From DASUNP01 sp963728545 (lineage in GTDB: Bacteria; Acidobacteriota; Blastocatellia; UBA7656), in NCBI GenBank assembly GCA_963728545.1, contig CAVSKO010000003.1, positions 1,612,001 through 1,676,000 on the forward strand: a stretch of DNA of 64,000 nt, written 5' to 3'. Shown in pieces: positions 47,501 to 55,167 of this stretch. The stretch's first letter is position 1. Every line of letters starts with the position of its first letter. Under the pieces are notes generated by a model. It had not been told where the DNA came from. It was given only the letters and a program-made list of their open reading frames with translations, and ran no database searches. A program made the position numbers and the translations under genes.

Positions 47501-47913
47501 CGAATCCTGTCGGGAGGGTAGGAGGGGTCAATGGGCAGATAGGTGGCCCCGGCCTTGAGTATGGCCAGCATCGCCACGACCATATCAAGGCCCCTGTCAA
47601 CACACAGGCCCACCCTCTGCTCGTCGCTCACTCCTCTGGCTCGCAGATAATTTCCCAACCTGTTCGCCTCTCGCTCCAACTCTCCATAGCTGATCTGTTG
47701 ATCCTCATACTCCACCGCTATGGCCTCCGCACGCCGGCTCGCCTCACGCCCGAAGAGTTCGCCTATGCTTGCCTCCCGCTCGTAGTCCCTGCTGGTCTGA
47801 TTCCACTCCCGGATCAGCCGCTTCTCCTCGTCCGTCACCATCTCAAGCTCGGATACGGGCCGATCCGGACAGGCCGCCACCGATTCCAGAAGCCTGACGT
47901 AGTGGCGCGACAT
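44584..47913 (-). CDS. NRPS: end of C - A (Val) - T - C
   Basis: This is the main part of gene 49627-44584. After the C-domain remainder come a Val adenylation domain (SGTTGRPKG; D-A-F-W-L-G-G-T-F-K), an acidic linker (EDDEEEERKEEEEERGG), a carrier domain (AGGHSLLATQ near residue 592) and a complete condensation domain (HHIVSDGWS near 785). The last residues are IEEFEQSFSI, a short Phe-containing tail like those ending two other proteins here. The frame is entered from 47954-49627 at GGTTCTC (48022-48028). The condensation domain from HHIVSDGWS to about SRSPLFQVAFS is nearly identical at DNA level to that in 47954-49627, after which they diverge. Confidence 0.9.
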   Translation of the reverse strand: MSRHYVRLLESVAACPDRPVSELEMVTDEEKRLIREWNQTSRDYEREASIGELFGREASRRAEAIAVEYEDQQISYGELEREANRLGNYLRARGVSDEQRVGLCVDRGLDMVVAMLAILKAGATYLPIDPSYPPDRIRSMLDGSQSGLVVTQQRHREVFEPMREVICLDTERQQIGEQSSRRPECRAVGDSLAYVMYTSGTTGRPKGVMVSHRSVVRLVKNCDYAELSDEVIMLQMAPVTFDASTFEMWGVLLNGGRLIVMERQRPTLEEIGRKVKRHEVTTMWLTAGLFHLMVQEQMEEISGVRQMLAGGDVLMEREVERYLEESRGELINGYGPTENTTFTCCHRMRGAQEMGRSVPIGKAISNTRAYVLDERMKESGIGVVGRLYAGGDGLGRGYEGWADQTAEKFRPDPYSERGGERLYDTGDEVRQKGDGRIEFIGRRDGQVKVRGYRVEMGEVEVALRSHWGVEEAVVVLKGGEGGEKRLVGYVVMREEVSKEELSRHVSKKVPEYMRVSEYVRIERVPLTENGKVDRVALMRMEERVEDDEEEERKEEEEERGGIEEVVGGIFEQVLRVERVGRRESFFDAGGHSLLATQLMSRVRQLLGIEMQMRSLFENPTVEGLSQEVKKHLTGGATPPAEIKRTKRGGKVKLSYAQQRLWFLDRLMPDSVSYNVPMAYWVNGELDDVVLEMSIREIVRRHEVLRTRIEVEDGEPVQVIDEDADIKVEVEELRGKDEAERLEEVIRVVRQEEEKRFDLSKGPLIRVKQLRGKEGLSVIVITLHHIVSDGWSMQVLMRELGQIYEAYARRERSPLEELPVQYADYAVWQRQWLQGELLDEQLRYWSQRLAGAPDQVSISSDRARPTVMSGRGGVERLEVSQEVSGRLKEMSRGEGATIFMTMLAAFNVLLMRYSGQVDIVVGTPIANRTRGEVEPLIGFFVNTLVIRTELSGEPTFKQLLGRVREACVGAYAHQDLPFERLVEELQPDRNLSRSPLFQVAFSFHEESPRRTQIAGLDLTPIIIDTTTSKFDLTLHICDGPDRLSGWMAYSTDLFLSSTIRRMLIHFERLLTSIVAGPDTRIKDLDMLLEEENALLQRTSSIEEFEQSFSI

Positions 47914-48403
47914 GCGCTCAATGGTCGGCCGCTCGAACAGGTCGGTGCTGTATTCAATGGAGGCCCTCAGCCCGTCGGGCGTGTTGCTGACGGCAAGGTA
48001 GAGGTCGAACTTCGACGTGCCGGTTCTCGACCCTGGTCTGGCTCAAGCTGAGGGCGTCGAGTTGCAGCGAGGAGTCGGACGAAGAGTGGAGGCTGAAGGC
48101 GACCTGGAAGAGAGGAGAGCGACTGAGATTCCTGTCCGGCTGCAACTCCTCGACCAGCCTCTCGAACGGCAAATCCTGGTGCGCATACGCCCCAACGCAC
48201 GCCTCCCTCACCCTGCCCAGAAGCTGCTTGAAGGTCGGCTCTCCTGATAGCTCCGTCCTTATGACCAGCGTGTTGACGAAGAAGCCTATCAGCGGCTCGA
48301 CCTCCCCCCTCGTCCGATTGGCTATGGGCGTGCCCACCACTATATCAACCTGCCCGCTGTACCTCATCAATAGCACGTTGAAGGCCGCCAACATCGTCAT
48401 AAA
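46134..48403. repeat. Val module block, copy C (matches 38780-41046)
   Basis: Partner of copy A; both include the same extra base at GGTTCTC (here 48022-48028). A further stretch, about 48090-48745, also matches 44915-45565 inside the neighbouring C domain of the same gene. Confidence 0.88.
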
Positions 48404-49627
48404 GATCGTCGCCCCTTCGCCTCGGCTCATCTCCTTAAGCCTGCCGCTCACCTCCTGGCTCACCTCCAACCTCTCGACACCTCCCCTCCCGCTCATCACA
48501 GTCGGCCGCGCGCGGTCACTGCTTATGCTCACCTGATCGGGAGCACCGGCCAGCCTCTGGCTCCAGTAGCGGAGTTGCTCGTCAAGCAGTTCGCCCTGCA
48601 GCCACTGCCTCTGCCACACCGCATAATCGGCGTACTGTACGGGCAGTTCCTCAAGCGGCGAGCGCTCTCGCCTCGCATACGCCTCGTAAATCTGACCTAG
48701 CTCTCTCATCAGCACCTGCATGCTCCATCCGTCAGAAACTATGTGGTGCATCACTACGATCAGGATATTATCCTGCTCTCCCAGCCGCAGCAGTTTTACG
48801 CTCAACAAAGAGGGCTTTCTTAGATCGAAGATTTGTTGCCCTGTTTTTATTGCTAACTCCAGGGATAAGGCCTCTCTTTCAGTCTCAGGGTGATTAGACA
48901 GAGCTGTCACTGCTAATTCCAATTCCTGATGAGGTGATATCACCTGCAACAGCTGTCCATCAATTTCTTGAAAACTGGTCCTCAGGATTTCATGTCGCCG
49001 GACGATCTCATTCAAACTCTTTGTTAATGTCATCACATCGATGGGGCCTTTGATGCGAATCGTCCTGAGCACATTGTAAACTGGGCTATCCGGTTGCAGT
49101 TGGCTCAGAATCCACATTCGCTCTTGCGAAAAAGAGAGTGAAGCTTTATCAAGATGTAACCTTGGGATTCTGCCCTCGTGCTTGAACTTAGCAGTTAATA
49201 AACTCATGAGACGCTGTTCAAAAACTATTCTCTTTGCGGGCGATAGGGCCAATATGCGCTCTTTAATGGGGCTGGCCTGGTCATCAGATAGCAAATCCGG
49301 ATCCTCTAGCAGACTCAAACACTGTCCATATCCGAGCAGTTCAGCTTGGTGTTGAAGAATTACTATCGCGAGATCAGTAATAGTGGGGCTATCAAAAAAA
49401 TCGTCCAGTTTCAATTGGACATGCATATCCTCGAATACGCGAGAAATGATCTGAGTAGCTGTTAAAGAGTCCCCTCCTATAAAGAAGAAGTCATCTTGAA
49501 GGTTTAGATCGTCAATTCCAAGCAGCTTGGCCCAGATACTTTTCAAAGCCAGCTCTGTCGGTGTAATAGCAGGTAACGGTTCTGTCTCGAAACTGCTAGA
49601 TGCGGTTTGGAAGCGATCGTCTGACAT
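47954..49627 (-). CDS. NRPS N-terminus: T - C
   Basis: The ATG at 49627 has a strong GGGAGGA site eight bases upstream. The protein starts with a carrier domain and no adenylation domain before it (ELALKSIWAKLLG, GGDSLTATQ near residue 54). A linker and a condensation domain (HHIVSDGWS near 297) follow. The first building block must therefore be loaded in trans, by an A domain or ligase elsewhere. The frame is lost at GGTTCTC (48022-48028), where reading GGTCTC restores TGTSKFDLYLAVS and the rest of the C domain. This gene is the first of the left gene run, so its promoter is expected in the AT-rich region 49628-50372. Confidence 0.88.
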   Translation of the reverse strand: MSDDRFQTASSSFETEPLPAITPTELALKSIWAKLLGIDDLNLQDDFFFIGGDSLTATQIISRVFEDMHVQLKLDDFFDSPTITDLAIVILQHQAELLGYGQCLSLLEDPDLLSDDQASPIKERILALSPAKRIVFEQRLMSLLTAKFKHEGRIPRLHLDKASLSFSQERMWILSQLQPDSPVYNVLRTIRIKGPIDVMTLTKSLNEIVRRHEILRTSFQEIDGQLLQVISPHQELELAVTALSNHPETEREALSLELAIKTGQQIFDLRKPSLLSVKLLRLGEQDNILIVVMHHIVSDGWSMQVLMRELGQIYEAYARRERSPLEELPVQYADYAVWQRQWLQGELLDEQLRYWSQRLAGAPDQVSISSDRARPTVMSGRGGVERLEVSQEVSGRLKEMSRGEGATIFMTMLAAFNVLLMRYSGQVDIVVGTPIANRTRGEVEPLIGFFVNTLVIRTELSGEPTFKQLLGRVREACVGAYAHQDLPFERLVEELQPDRNLSRSPLFQVAFSLHSSSDSSLQLDALSLSQTRVENRHVEVRPLPCRQQHARRAEGLH

Positions 49628-50372
49628 GATTGCATCCTCCCGTTGGAGATTTAGCCTTAAGGAATAGGTTTAGAAATACATCACGCGCAAAGGAAATTAC
49701 AGGATTTTCGAATCAGGGCCGGCGCGTAATTTAAATCTCAAAAGCTGGAGATATTGATAAGTCCGAAGCAAAGCGTAGAGATGTTACTAACCAATGCAAA
49801 TGGCAAAAGAATAAGCAGATACCTCGCGATTAACGCATCTAGCCGGTAAGGGCACACTACGCCTATGCATTTTTAGCCTATAAGGAAACTGCTTAGCAGC
49901 TATAAGATTTTAGTGAGAGACAAGAGATAGCGAATGCTATGTTGCTAGACGAAGTTTTCATCTGGCAACTTGGATTGTTATTGACTTGTAATTGATATCT
50001 GACTTAAGGAACAAGGATTCAAGCTAGTATCTGCACTATTGGATGTTTGGACACCTCCCTTCTAGAAGGAATACATTCAATCGCATTTGCCAGCGCTACT
50101 ATCTATCGCAGAAAGAGGGAACGCAGTAATAATTCAACTGATAGCTAATGCATAATTCAAAGAATCTAGCTCTTTTTCCATAGAGATTGCTCTTTCCTAA
50201 GACTAGTAGCCTTGCGTATGACCAAGAAAGATCAATCTTCTGTATTATTTGGGTAAGTTACGCTACAAACCAGATGAGTCTAATATCATCTCGAAATTTT
50301 GTCAAGAACAAAGGCACAGGCTATCAGGGCAAAAGCATCTAATTCTCTAGGAAAAAGGTGGTTTTGGTTTCT
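49628..50372. other. AT-rich non-coding region upstream of the NRPS run
   Basis: About 745 bases with no credible gene on either strand and clearly lower GC than the flanks. It separates the IS630 remnant from the start of the 49627 NRPS gene and is the natural place for that operon's promoter. I could not fix a -35/-10 pair with confidence. Confidence 0.5.
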
Positions 50373-50852
50373 TAGAGCGGTTTGCGATTGGATGTATGGA
50401 GTATAAGAAGTAATCTCGAGTAGATGGCTTACTCCACAGATCTCCGCGAAAAGATCGTGCGCGCTTACGACGAAGGCCTCGGCTCACAACGCGCTATTGC
50501 CGAATTGTTTGGCGTCTCGCGCTCGTTTGTTGAAAAGCTCCTCGCACGCCGTCGCTCGACTGGTCAGATCGCCCCGCTTCCCCACGGCGGTGGTCGCAGG
50601 CCGAACTGCGATGCCAAAGACTTGAACTTGGTACGCCAGTGCATCAAAGAGCAACCCGATGCCACTCTCGCTGAAGTGGGCCATACAGTACACCACGAGC
50701 ATGGCACTCTCGTCAGCCGCCCGGCAAAGAGCGCACACGCGAGGCGCTGGAGGAGGCCATCAAACAGGCGCTGGCTACCGTTACTGAGTCAGATGCGCGA
50801 GCATGGCTTAAACATTGTGGCTATGCCTTACGTTGATTCGCAAACCGCTCTA
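50373..50852 (+). mobile_element. Internally deleted IS630-family element
   Basis: A 480-bp element flanked by TA, with 13-bp perfect terminal inverted repeats (GAGCGGTTTGCGA). Inside, an ATG at 50424 begins the helix-turn-helix N-terminus of an IS630-type transposase (MAYSTDLREKIVRAYDEG, QRAIAELFGVSRSFVEKLL). After about 90 residues the sequence jumps. A different frame at about 50720-50836 encodes the transposase C-terminus (EALEEAIKQALATVTESDAR, ending KHCGYALR). The middle, with the catalytic DDE residues, is gone, so it cannot move by itself. Its left end continues like the ends of both MITE copies. Confidence 0.85.
50424..50836 (+). pseudogene. IS630 transposase remnant
   Basis: Two parts in different frames: the N-terminal DNA-binding region (50424 to about 50700) and the C-terminal tail (about 50720-50836). 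The central catalytic domain is deleted. The formal open frame runs on to 50975, but its last 45 codons lie outside the element and are not real. Confidence 0.8.
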
Positions 50853-51097
50853 AGCCGCAAAACAACGAGCCTGATCCGGTCTCAATTATTGAAAGAAAAA
50901 GAATGGGCTACAGGAAGGAACGGTCGGAGTCACCGTCTTTATGGTATGGTAGGAAAACGAAAATACTTAGAATAACAATCGAACGTGAGAAGACACCAAC
51001 TCGGCGTGAGGTTGATGAGGTATAAAACAATGGAATGATGAAATAAGAAAGGGGCAACCCTCGTCAGAAGATTGCCCTCATGTTTGAAGTAAAAAAA

Positions 51098-51159
51098 TGG
51101 CGGAGAAGGAGGGATTCGAACCCTCGATAGGCCTTTACAGCCTATAGCGGTTTAGCAAA
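51098..51159 (-). pseudogene. tRNA-Ser(GCU) 3' fragment
   Basis: On the minus strand this stretch has the anticodon loop with GCT, the 3' side of the anticodon stem (ACCGC), a serine-type long variable arm with a perfect ATAGGC/GCCTAT stem, the T arm (GAGGGTTCGAATCCCTC) and the acceptor end CTTCTCCGCCA with encoded CCA. The 5' half is missing: the sequence upstream does not pair with the anticodon stem and no GGAGAAGG acceptor strand is found. Such 3' tRNA pieces are typical att remnants left by integrases. Confidence 0.8.
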
Positions 51160-51238
51160 TCAAATTTTTATTACCCGTTCTTTTTCTTTCTATCCTTTAC
51201 GTCCGGTTTGACCCGCTTGAGATGACTTCCTAGATTAC

Positions 51239-53164
51239 TTATAAAGTTTGATCTAGCAGTTCGGTTATAAGACGGTTGAACTCAACCGGATCTGGCAGCT
51301 CCGACCCTTCGGCCAAAAGTGACGTGCCCAGCAGAAGCCTGGCGTACTTGCTTAAAATAGGATCTTCGCTATTGGCTTGATGCCGCGCTTGCATCTTTTT
51401 GATTATCGGGTGATTCGGATTCAGTTCCAGCACCTGTCGCTGCTTGAGTCCTCCACCCTTCCCTTTTTGCAACAAGCGCTCAAGCTGAGGGCTATAATCA
51501 TGTTCTTCAACGACCAGACATGCAGGCGAGGAAGTTAGACGGTTCGTCAGACGAACCTGTTTAATTTGCTCGTCGAGCGTTTTCTGCAAGAAGTCTGTCA
51601 GCCCCGCGAACTCTTCAGCTCTCTCGACTAAACTTTCCTCATCCCCCAGATTTACCCTGCCCTTGCCCGCCGATTTCAATCTCTTGCCCTGGAACTCCGG
51701 CAGAGCCTGGACCAATAGCTCATCAACCGGCTCGATCAGGTATAGCACCTCATACCCCTTATCCTTAAAAGCTTCCAGTTGAGGCGAATTCTCGACGACA
51801 TTACGAGATTCACCTGTTAAGTAGAAAATCTCGGTCTGGCCCTCTTTCATTCGCTCAACATACCCGGTGAGGGGCGTTAGCTTTGACGGATCATTAGAAG
51901 ACTCAAATAACAGCAAGTCGACAATCCTATCCCTGTTCTCATGATCGGCGCTGCCCCCCTCTTTAAGCGCTTTCCCAAACTGCTTCCAGAACTCCAGATA
52001 CTTATCGTTCTCCTTCTCATACATCTCCTTGAGAGTGTCGAGAACCTTTCTGGTTATCCACTTTCTTATCTGGGTGATGTGTCTATCTTGCTGAAGCATC
52101 TGCCTGGAGATATTTAGCGGAAGGTCTTGCGAATCAACTATCCCTCGGACAAAACGCAAGTAATTGGGCAATAAAGCTTCACAACGCTCCATCACCATTA
52201 CTTTCTTGGCATACAAGCGGAGTCCAACCTCAACGCCGTGATAGAACAGATCGTAAGGCGCTTTGGACGGGATGAAAAGTAAGGCGTTATATTCAAATCT
52301 CCCCTCCGCTTTAAGCGGGATTGTCTTTAAAGGCTCCGTCCAGTCACTGGAGATATGCTTATAGAATTCCGAGTATTCGCTTTCAGTCACCTCCGAAGCC
52401 GGGCGCGCCCAGATTGGCTTCATCGAGTTAAGGATTTTGTCTTCGGACGCTTCGGGCGAGCTTGCGTCTTTCGATTCCGTTTGAGGCTCTTTTTCCACCT
52501 CCTCGCGCTCGGCTTTGTATATAATCGGATAGCTAACGAAATCAGAGTGCCTTCTGACGATCCGCGCGAGAATCCATTTGTCGGTAAAGTCTTCAAGCCC
52601 CTTTTCAGGGTCTGGCGGCTTCAAGTAAATCGTTATGGAAGTCCCGCGTTCCGGATGTTCCGCCTGCGTCAGGGTGTAAGTTCCATCGCCTGTAGACTCC
52701 CATTGAGTCGCCGTATCTTCGCCCGCCCGGCGGGTCACCAGCGTAACTTTATCTGCAACCATGAAGGTGGAATAGAAGCCTACGCCGAATTGACCTATGA
52801 GCTCGGCGATCAATTCTTTCGATTGGCTCTGTGAAACCTTATCGCGCAGCTCACGGGTCCCGGACCTGGCAATCGTCCCTATATTGGCAATCACTTCCTC
52901 CCGGCTCATGCCTATCCCGTTATCAGCAATTGTTAAAGTTCTTGCCTTGCTGTCGGTTTGCAAATGGATCTCGAATTTGTCATCGCCTTCCAATAACTCG
53001 GGCCTCGTGAGCGCTTCGAATCGCAATCTGTTCATTGCGTCCGAAGCGTTCGAGATCAACTCCCGAAGAAAGATCTCTTTATTTGTATAAAGAGAGTGAA
53101 TCATCAAATCGAGGAGTTGTTTAGTTTCGGCTTGAAACTGATATTCCACTCGGCTCGTTGCCAT
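51239..53164 (-). CDS. htpG: HtpG, Hsp90-family chaperone
   Basis: I chose the ATG at 53164 (AGAGGTGGG upstream; protein starts MATSRVEYQFQAETKQLL, 641 residues, near the usual length of about 630). The Hsp90 ATP-binding signature NKEIFLRELISNASDA is near residue 30. LTIADNGIGM and GQFGVGFYS follow, then the middle domain and the C-terminal dimerization region. It is an ATP-dependent cytosolic chaperone. HtpG is known to be needed for albicidin production in Xanthomonas and for colibactin and yersiniabactin in E. coli, so placement beside an NRPS cluster may be functional. It may also be a neighbouring housekeeping gene. A MITE lies about 50 bases upstream of its start. Confidence 0.96.
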   Translation of the reverse strand: MATSRVEYQFQAETKQLLDLMIHSLYTNKEIFLRELISNASDAMNRLRFEALTRPELLEGDDKFEIHLQTDSKARTLTIADNGIGMSREEVIANIGTIARSGTRELRDKVSQSQSKELIAELIGQFGVGFYSTFMVADKVTLVTRRAGEDTATQWESTGDGTYTLTQAEHPERGTSITIYLKPPDPEKGLEDFTDKWILARIVRRHSDFVSYPIIYKAEREEVEKEPQTESKDASSPEASEDKILNSMKPIWARPASEVTESEYSEFYKHISSDWTEPLKTIPLKAEGRFEYNALLFIPSKAPYDLFYHGVEVGLRLYAKKVMVMERCEALLPNYLRFVRGIVDSQDLPLNISRQMLQQDRHITQIRKWITRKVLDTLKEMYEKENDKYLEFWKQFGKALKEGGSADHENRDRIVDLLLFESSNDPSKLTPLTGYVERMKEGQTEIFYLTGESRNVVENSPQLEAFKDKGYEVLYLIEPVDELLVQALPEFQGKRLKSAGKGRVNLGDEESLVERAEEFAGLTDFLQKTLDEQIKQVRLTNRLTSSPACLVVEEHDYSPQLERLLQKGKGGGLKQRQVLELNPNHPIIKKMQARHQANSEDPILSKYARLLLGTSLLAEGSELPDPVEFNRLITELLDQTL

Positions 53165-53211
53165 CGTCCCACCTCTGGAATTCGGTATTATGGTCTGCCC
53201 ACAAAGTGACT

Positions 53212-53408
53212 TAGAGCAGTTTTCGATTGAATGTACGGGATAAGAGAGACATCTCACCGCCGCAGACACAGAGGACGCATATGGCCGACGATGTGCTTCG
53301 CACGCGGCGATTGCGCAGAGATTTTATTCTTCTCTGCGCCCCCTTTGCGTCCTCTGTGTCTCTGCGGTGATTCTTTCATTTCCTTACACTCATATGAATT
53401 TCGCTCTA
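53212..53408. repeat. MITE copy 2 with TA target duplication
   Basis: A 197-bp relative of 5746-5921: the same terminal repeats (GAGCAGTTTTCGATTGAATG on the left) and the same central palindrome with CACCGC and GCGGTG. It differs by about 20 extra bases in the loop region. It lies between the CmlA-type gene and htpG, just upstream of htpG, where it could change htpG expression. Confidence 0.8.
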
Positions 53409-53457
53409 GATCATAGCCACCCGGCTGAGCGCTTATCTTATACACGGAAATGTAAAG

Positions 53458-55080
53458 TTACAACTTTGCAGAAGCGGCCATACGGGATTCCAAAAATATC
53501 TCCTTCTGACCAAACATTCTTTCTGCCACGATTCCGCGTTCCCTACAGTCACGGACTACTTTATCGGATTCGATAATCGGGCGTGACTCTGGGGTATATT
53601 GGATGGCTATAAGAAAAGTCAGCCAGGGTTCTTGTCCCATCGCGTAGACGTAAACTTGTTTCGGTTTCAACCGCTCGATTATGTCCATTGCCTTCGGATG
53701 ATCCGAACCATCGAACCGTCTTGATTGATCCATTTTTCTAGTCAGGGGTTTCGTGAGCAATGATCCATACAGCCAGGATAGAGGCGCGCCGTCGCACTCC
53801 ATCCCGATGAAGAGAATATCAATATCTCCTATCAGCTTGTGCAGGCGCTCATAGAGTCTGGGGTCGATATTATTTGAATCAGCCGCGCACAGAATGCGAT
53901 TCCCCTTCAAATTGATAAGATAAGCCATCTTGCTTCTTATCGCCAGATCTGCATGCTCGCCAAGGAACGGCAGGCCCATTATCGCTCCGCCCTTAACAGC
54001 TATAGATTCCATCTCATCAATCTCAATTACATTTTCAAAGCCGATGTTCTGCAATACCATCTTCAAAGAGGGGTCGGCCAATCCCCTGCCATCATTCTTC
54101 GGGATCACAATATGCTTGATCTTATATCGCAGTTGCAGCAGCGTCTCAAAGACGATGTGATCCTGATGGCTGTGAGTGATCACTACGTAGTCTATACTTT
54201 CCGGCAGATCGGCATGCGTATAGCGAGGGATACCATTGTTATACTGGTAGCCGATGAGCGGGTCGCAAAGAATGTTGACCTCTTTGGATTCGATTAACAG
54301 GCAAGCATGACCAAAGTAGCGAACCCTGACGCCATCTCCCGTGTAAGGGGCGGCAGACGGGCGCTTTTCGGTCGTAAAGAACGAGGAGAAAAGCTCATTA
54401 TCAGGAGCTTCGACCTGGAGCACATCTTTAATATATCCGAGCGGTCGCTGAATTTCTCTCATGCTGAATAGCTCGTCCAGGTCTCTATCACTGAATGGCC
54501 GCTTCAAATGAAAACGTCTGTCGCTTTCCAATCTCGGCGTGCTAAAAACAAATGCGCGCTCATCCTCCGTGATAAGAGACATCGCCAGGCTTTGTCGAGA
54601 TGGCTGATAGTAACTGCTTTTATACATCAGCCCCTCAATTAATCGAACCGAGGGGCGGTTATTCAAGTCATAAACTAATTCCACAAAGCCCCCCAAAGCA
54701 TCGGGCACTTTCGGATATAGCGGCTCAAGCGAGCTTCCGTCGGCCTCTCTTCCCAACATCTCGTCCAAAGACTTAATAGCTTCTGCAAGCTCGAACATTT
54801 CGGACTGCTCTTTCAGGGTTCTATCCAGCAGTGATTTAACTTCATCAATCTTGCTCGCATCGTGGTTCATGAACGGGCCGCCGATCATCTTGGGATTTTT
54901 CAGCGCGTTGATGTGAACCTGCGGAGCGGAGATGAATGATTGCATGATCTTTAAGTGGGAATTAGCCATGTACATTGCAGCCATGGCAGGCGCTATCAAG
55001 TATGGCCAGGCAGGCCATTGGTTAACTAGAGGCTCTGCCAAAAGATTCTGTTTCAGGTAGACTTTTTCATTGTCATTCAT
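53458..55080 (-). CDS. CmlA-type diiron beta-hydroxylase of NRPS-bound amino acid
   Basis: 540 residues from the ATG at 55080 (TAGGAG upstream), close to CmlA of the chloramphenicol pathway (about 530). The N-terminal part (1-230) is the CmlA-specific domain. From about 240 there is a metallo-beta-lactamase fold (RVRYFGHACLLIES, metal-binding HSHQDH near residue 305, LCAADSNNID). CmlA-type enzymes use a diiron site and O2 to hydroxylate the beta-carbon of an amino acid while it is bound to a carrier domain. In this gene set the last module of the upstream NRPS has a Tyr-like code, so beta-hydroxytyrosine is a reasonable guess. A generic metallo-hydrolase is less likely given the length and N-terminal domain. 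Confidence 0.85.
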   Translation of the reverse strand: MNDNEKVYLKQNLLAEPLVNQWPAWPYLIAPAMAAMYMANSHLKIMQSFISAPQVHINALKNPKMIGGPFMNHDASKIDEVKSLLDRTLKEQSEMFELAEAIKSLDEMLGREADGSSLEPLYPKVPDALGGFVELVYDLNNRPSVRLIEGLMYKSSYYQPSRQSLAMSLITEDERAFVFSTPRLESDRRFHLKRPFSDRDLDELFSMREIQRPLGYIKDVLQVEAPDNELFSSFFTTEKRPSAAPYTGDGVRVRYFGHACLLIESKEVNILCDPLIGYQYNNGIPRYTHADLPESIDYVVITHSHQDHIVFETLLQLRYKIKHIVIPKNDGRGLADPSLKMVLQNIGFENVIEIDEMESIAVKGGAIMGLPFLGEHADLAIRSKMAYLINLKGNRILCAADSNNIDPRLYERLHKLIGDIDILFIGMECDGAPLSWLYGSLLTKPLTRKMDQSRRFDGSDHPKAMDIIERLKPKQVYVYAMGQEPWLTFLIAIQYTPESRPIIESDKVVRDCRERGIVAERMFGQKEIFLESRMAASAKL

Positions 55081-55167
55081 AATGTTCTCCTATCTTGAAT
55101 GGGAAACAAGTTTTGCTCCGAATGCGGCGCGCTTTAAGAGTGGGCGGGTTTGGGGTGGGTGAACGCT

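Noticed and set aside
44584..49627. Natural split of synthetases between C and A domains into separate proteins.
   Set aside because: The break lies inside the conserved end of the C domain, removing one base restores it perfectly, and no ribosome site precedes the downstream ATG.
50424..50975. Functional 183-residue protein.
   Set aside because: Only the first 90 residues are IS630 transposase. The rest is out of frame or outside the inverted repeats.
51090..51250. Complete tRNA-Ser gene.
   Set aside because: No 5' acceptor strand, D arm or 5' side of the anticodon stem is found upstream of the anticodon on the minus strand.
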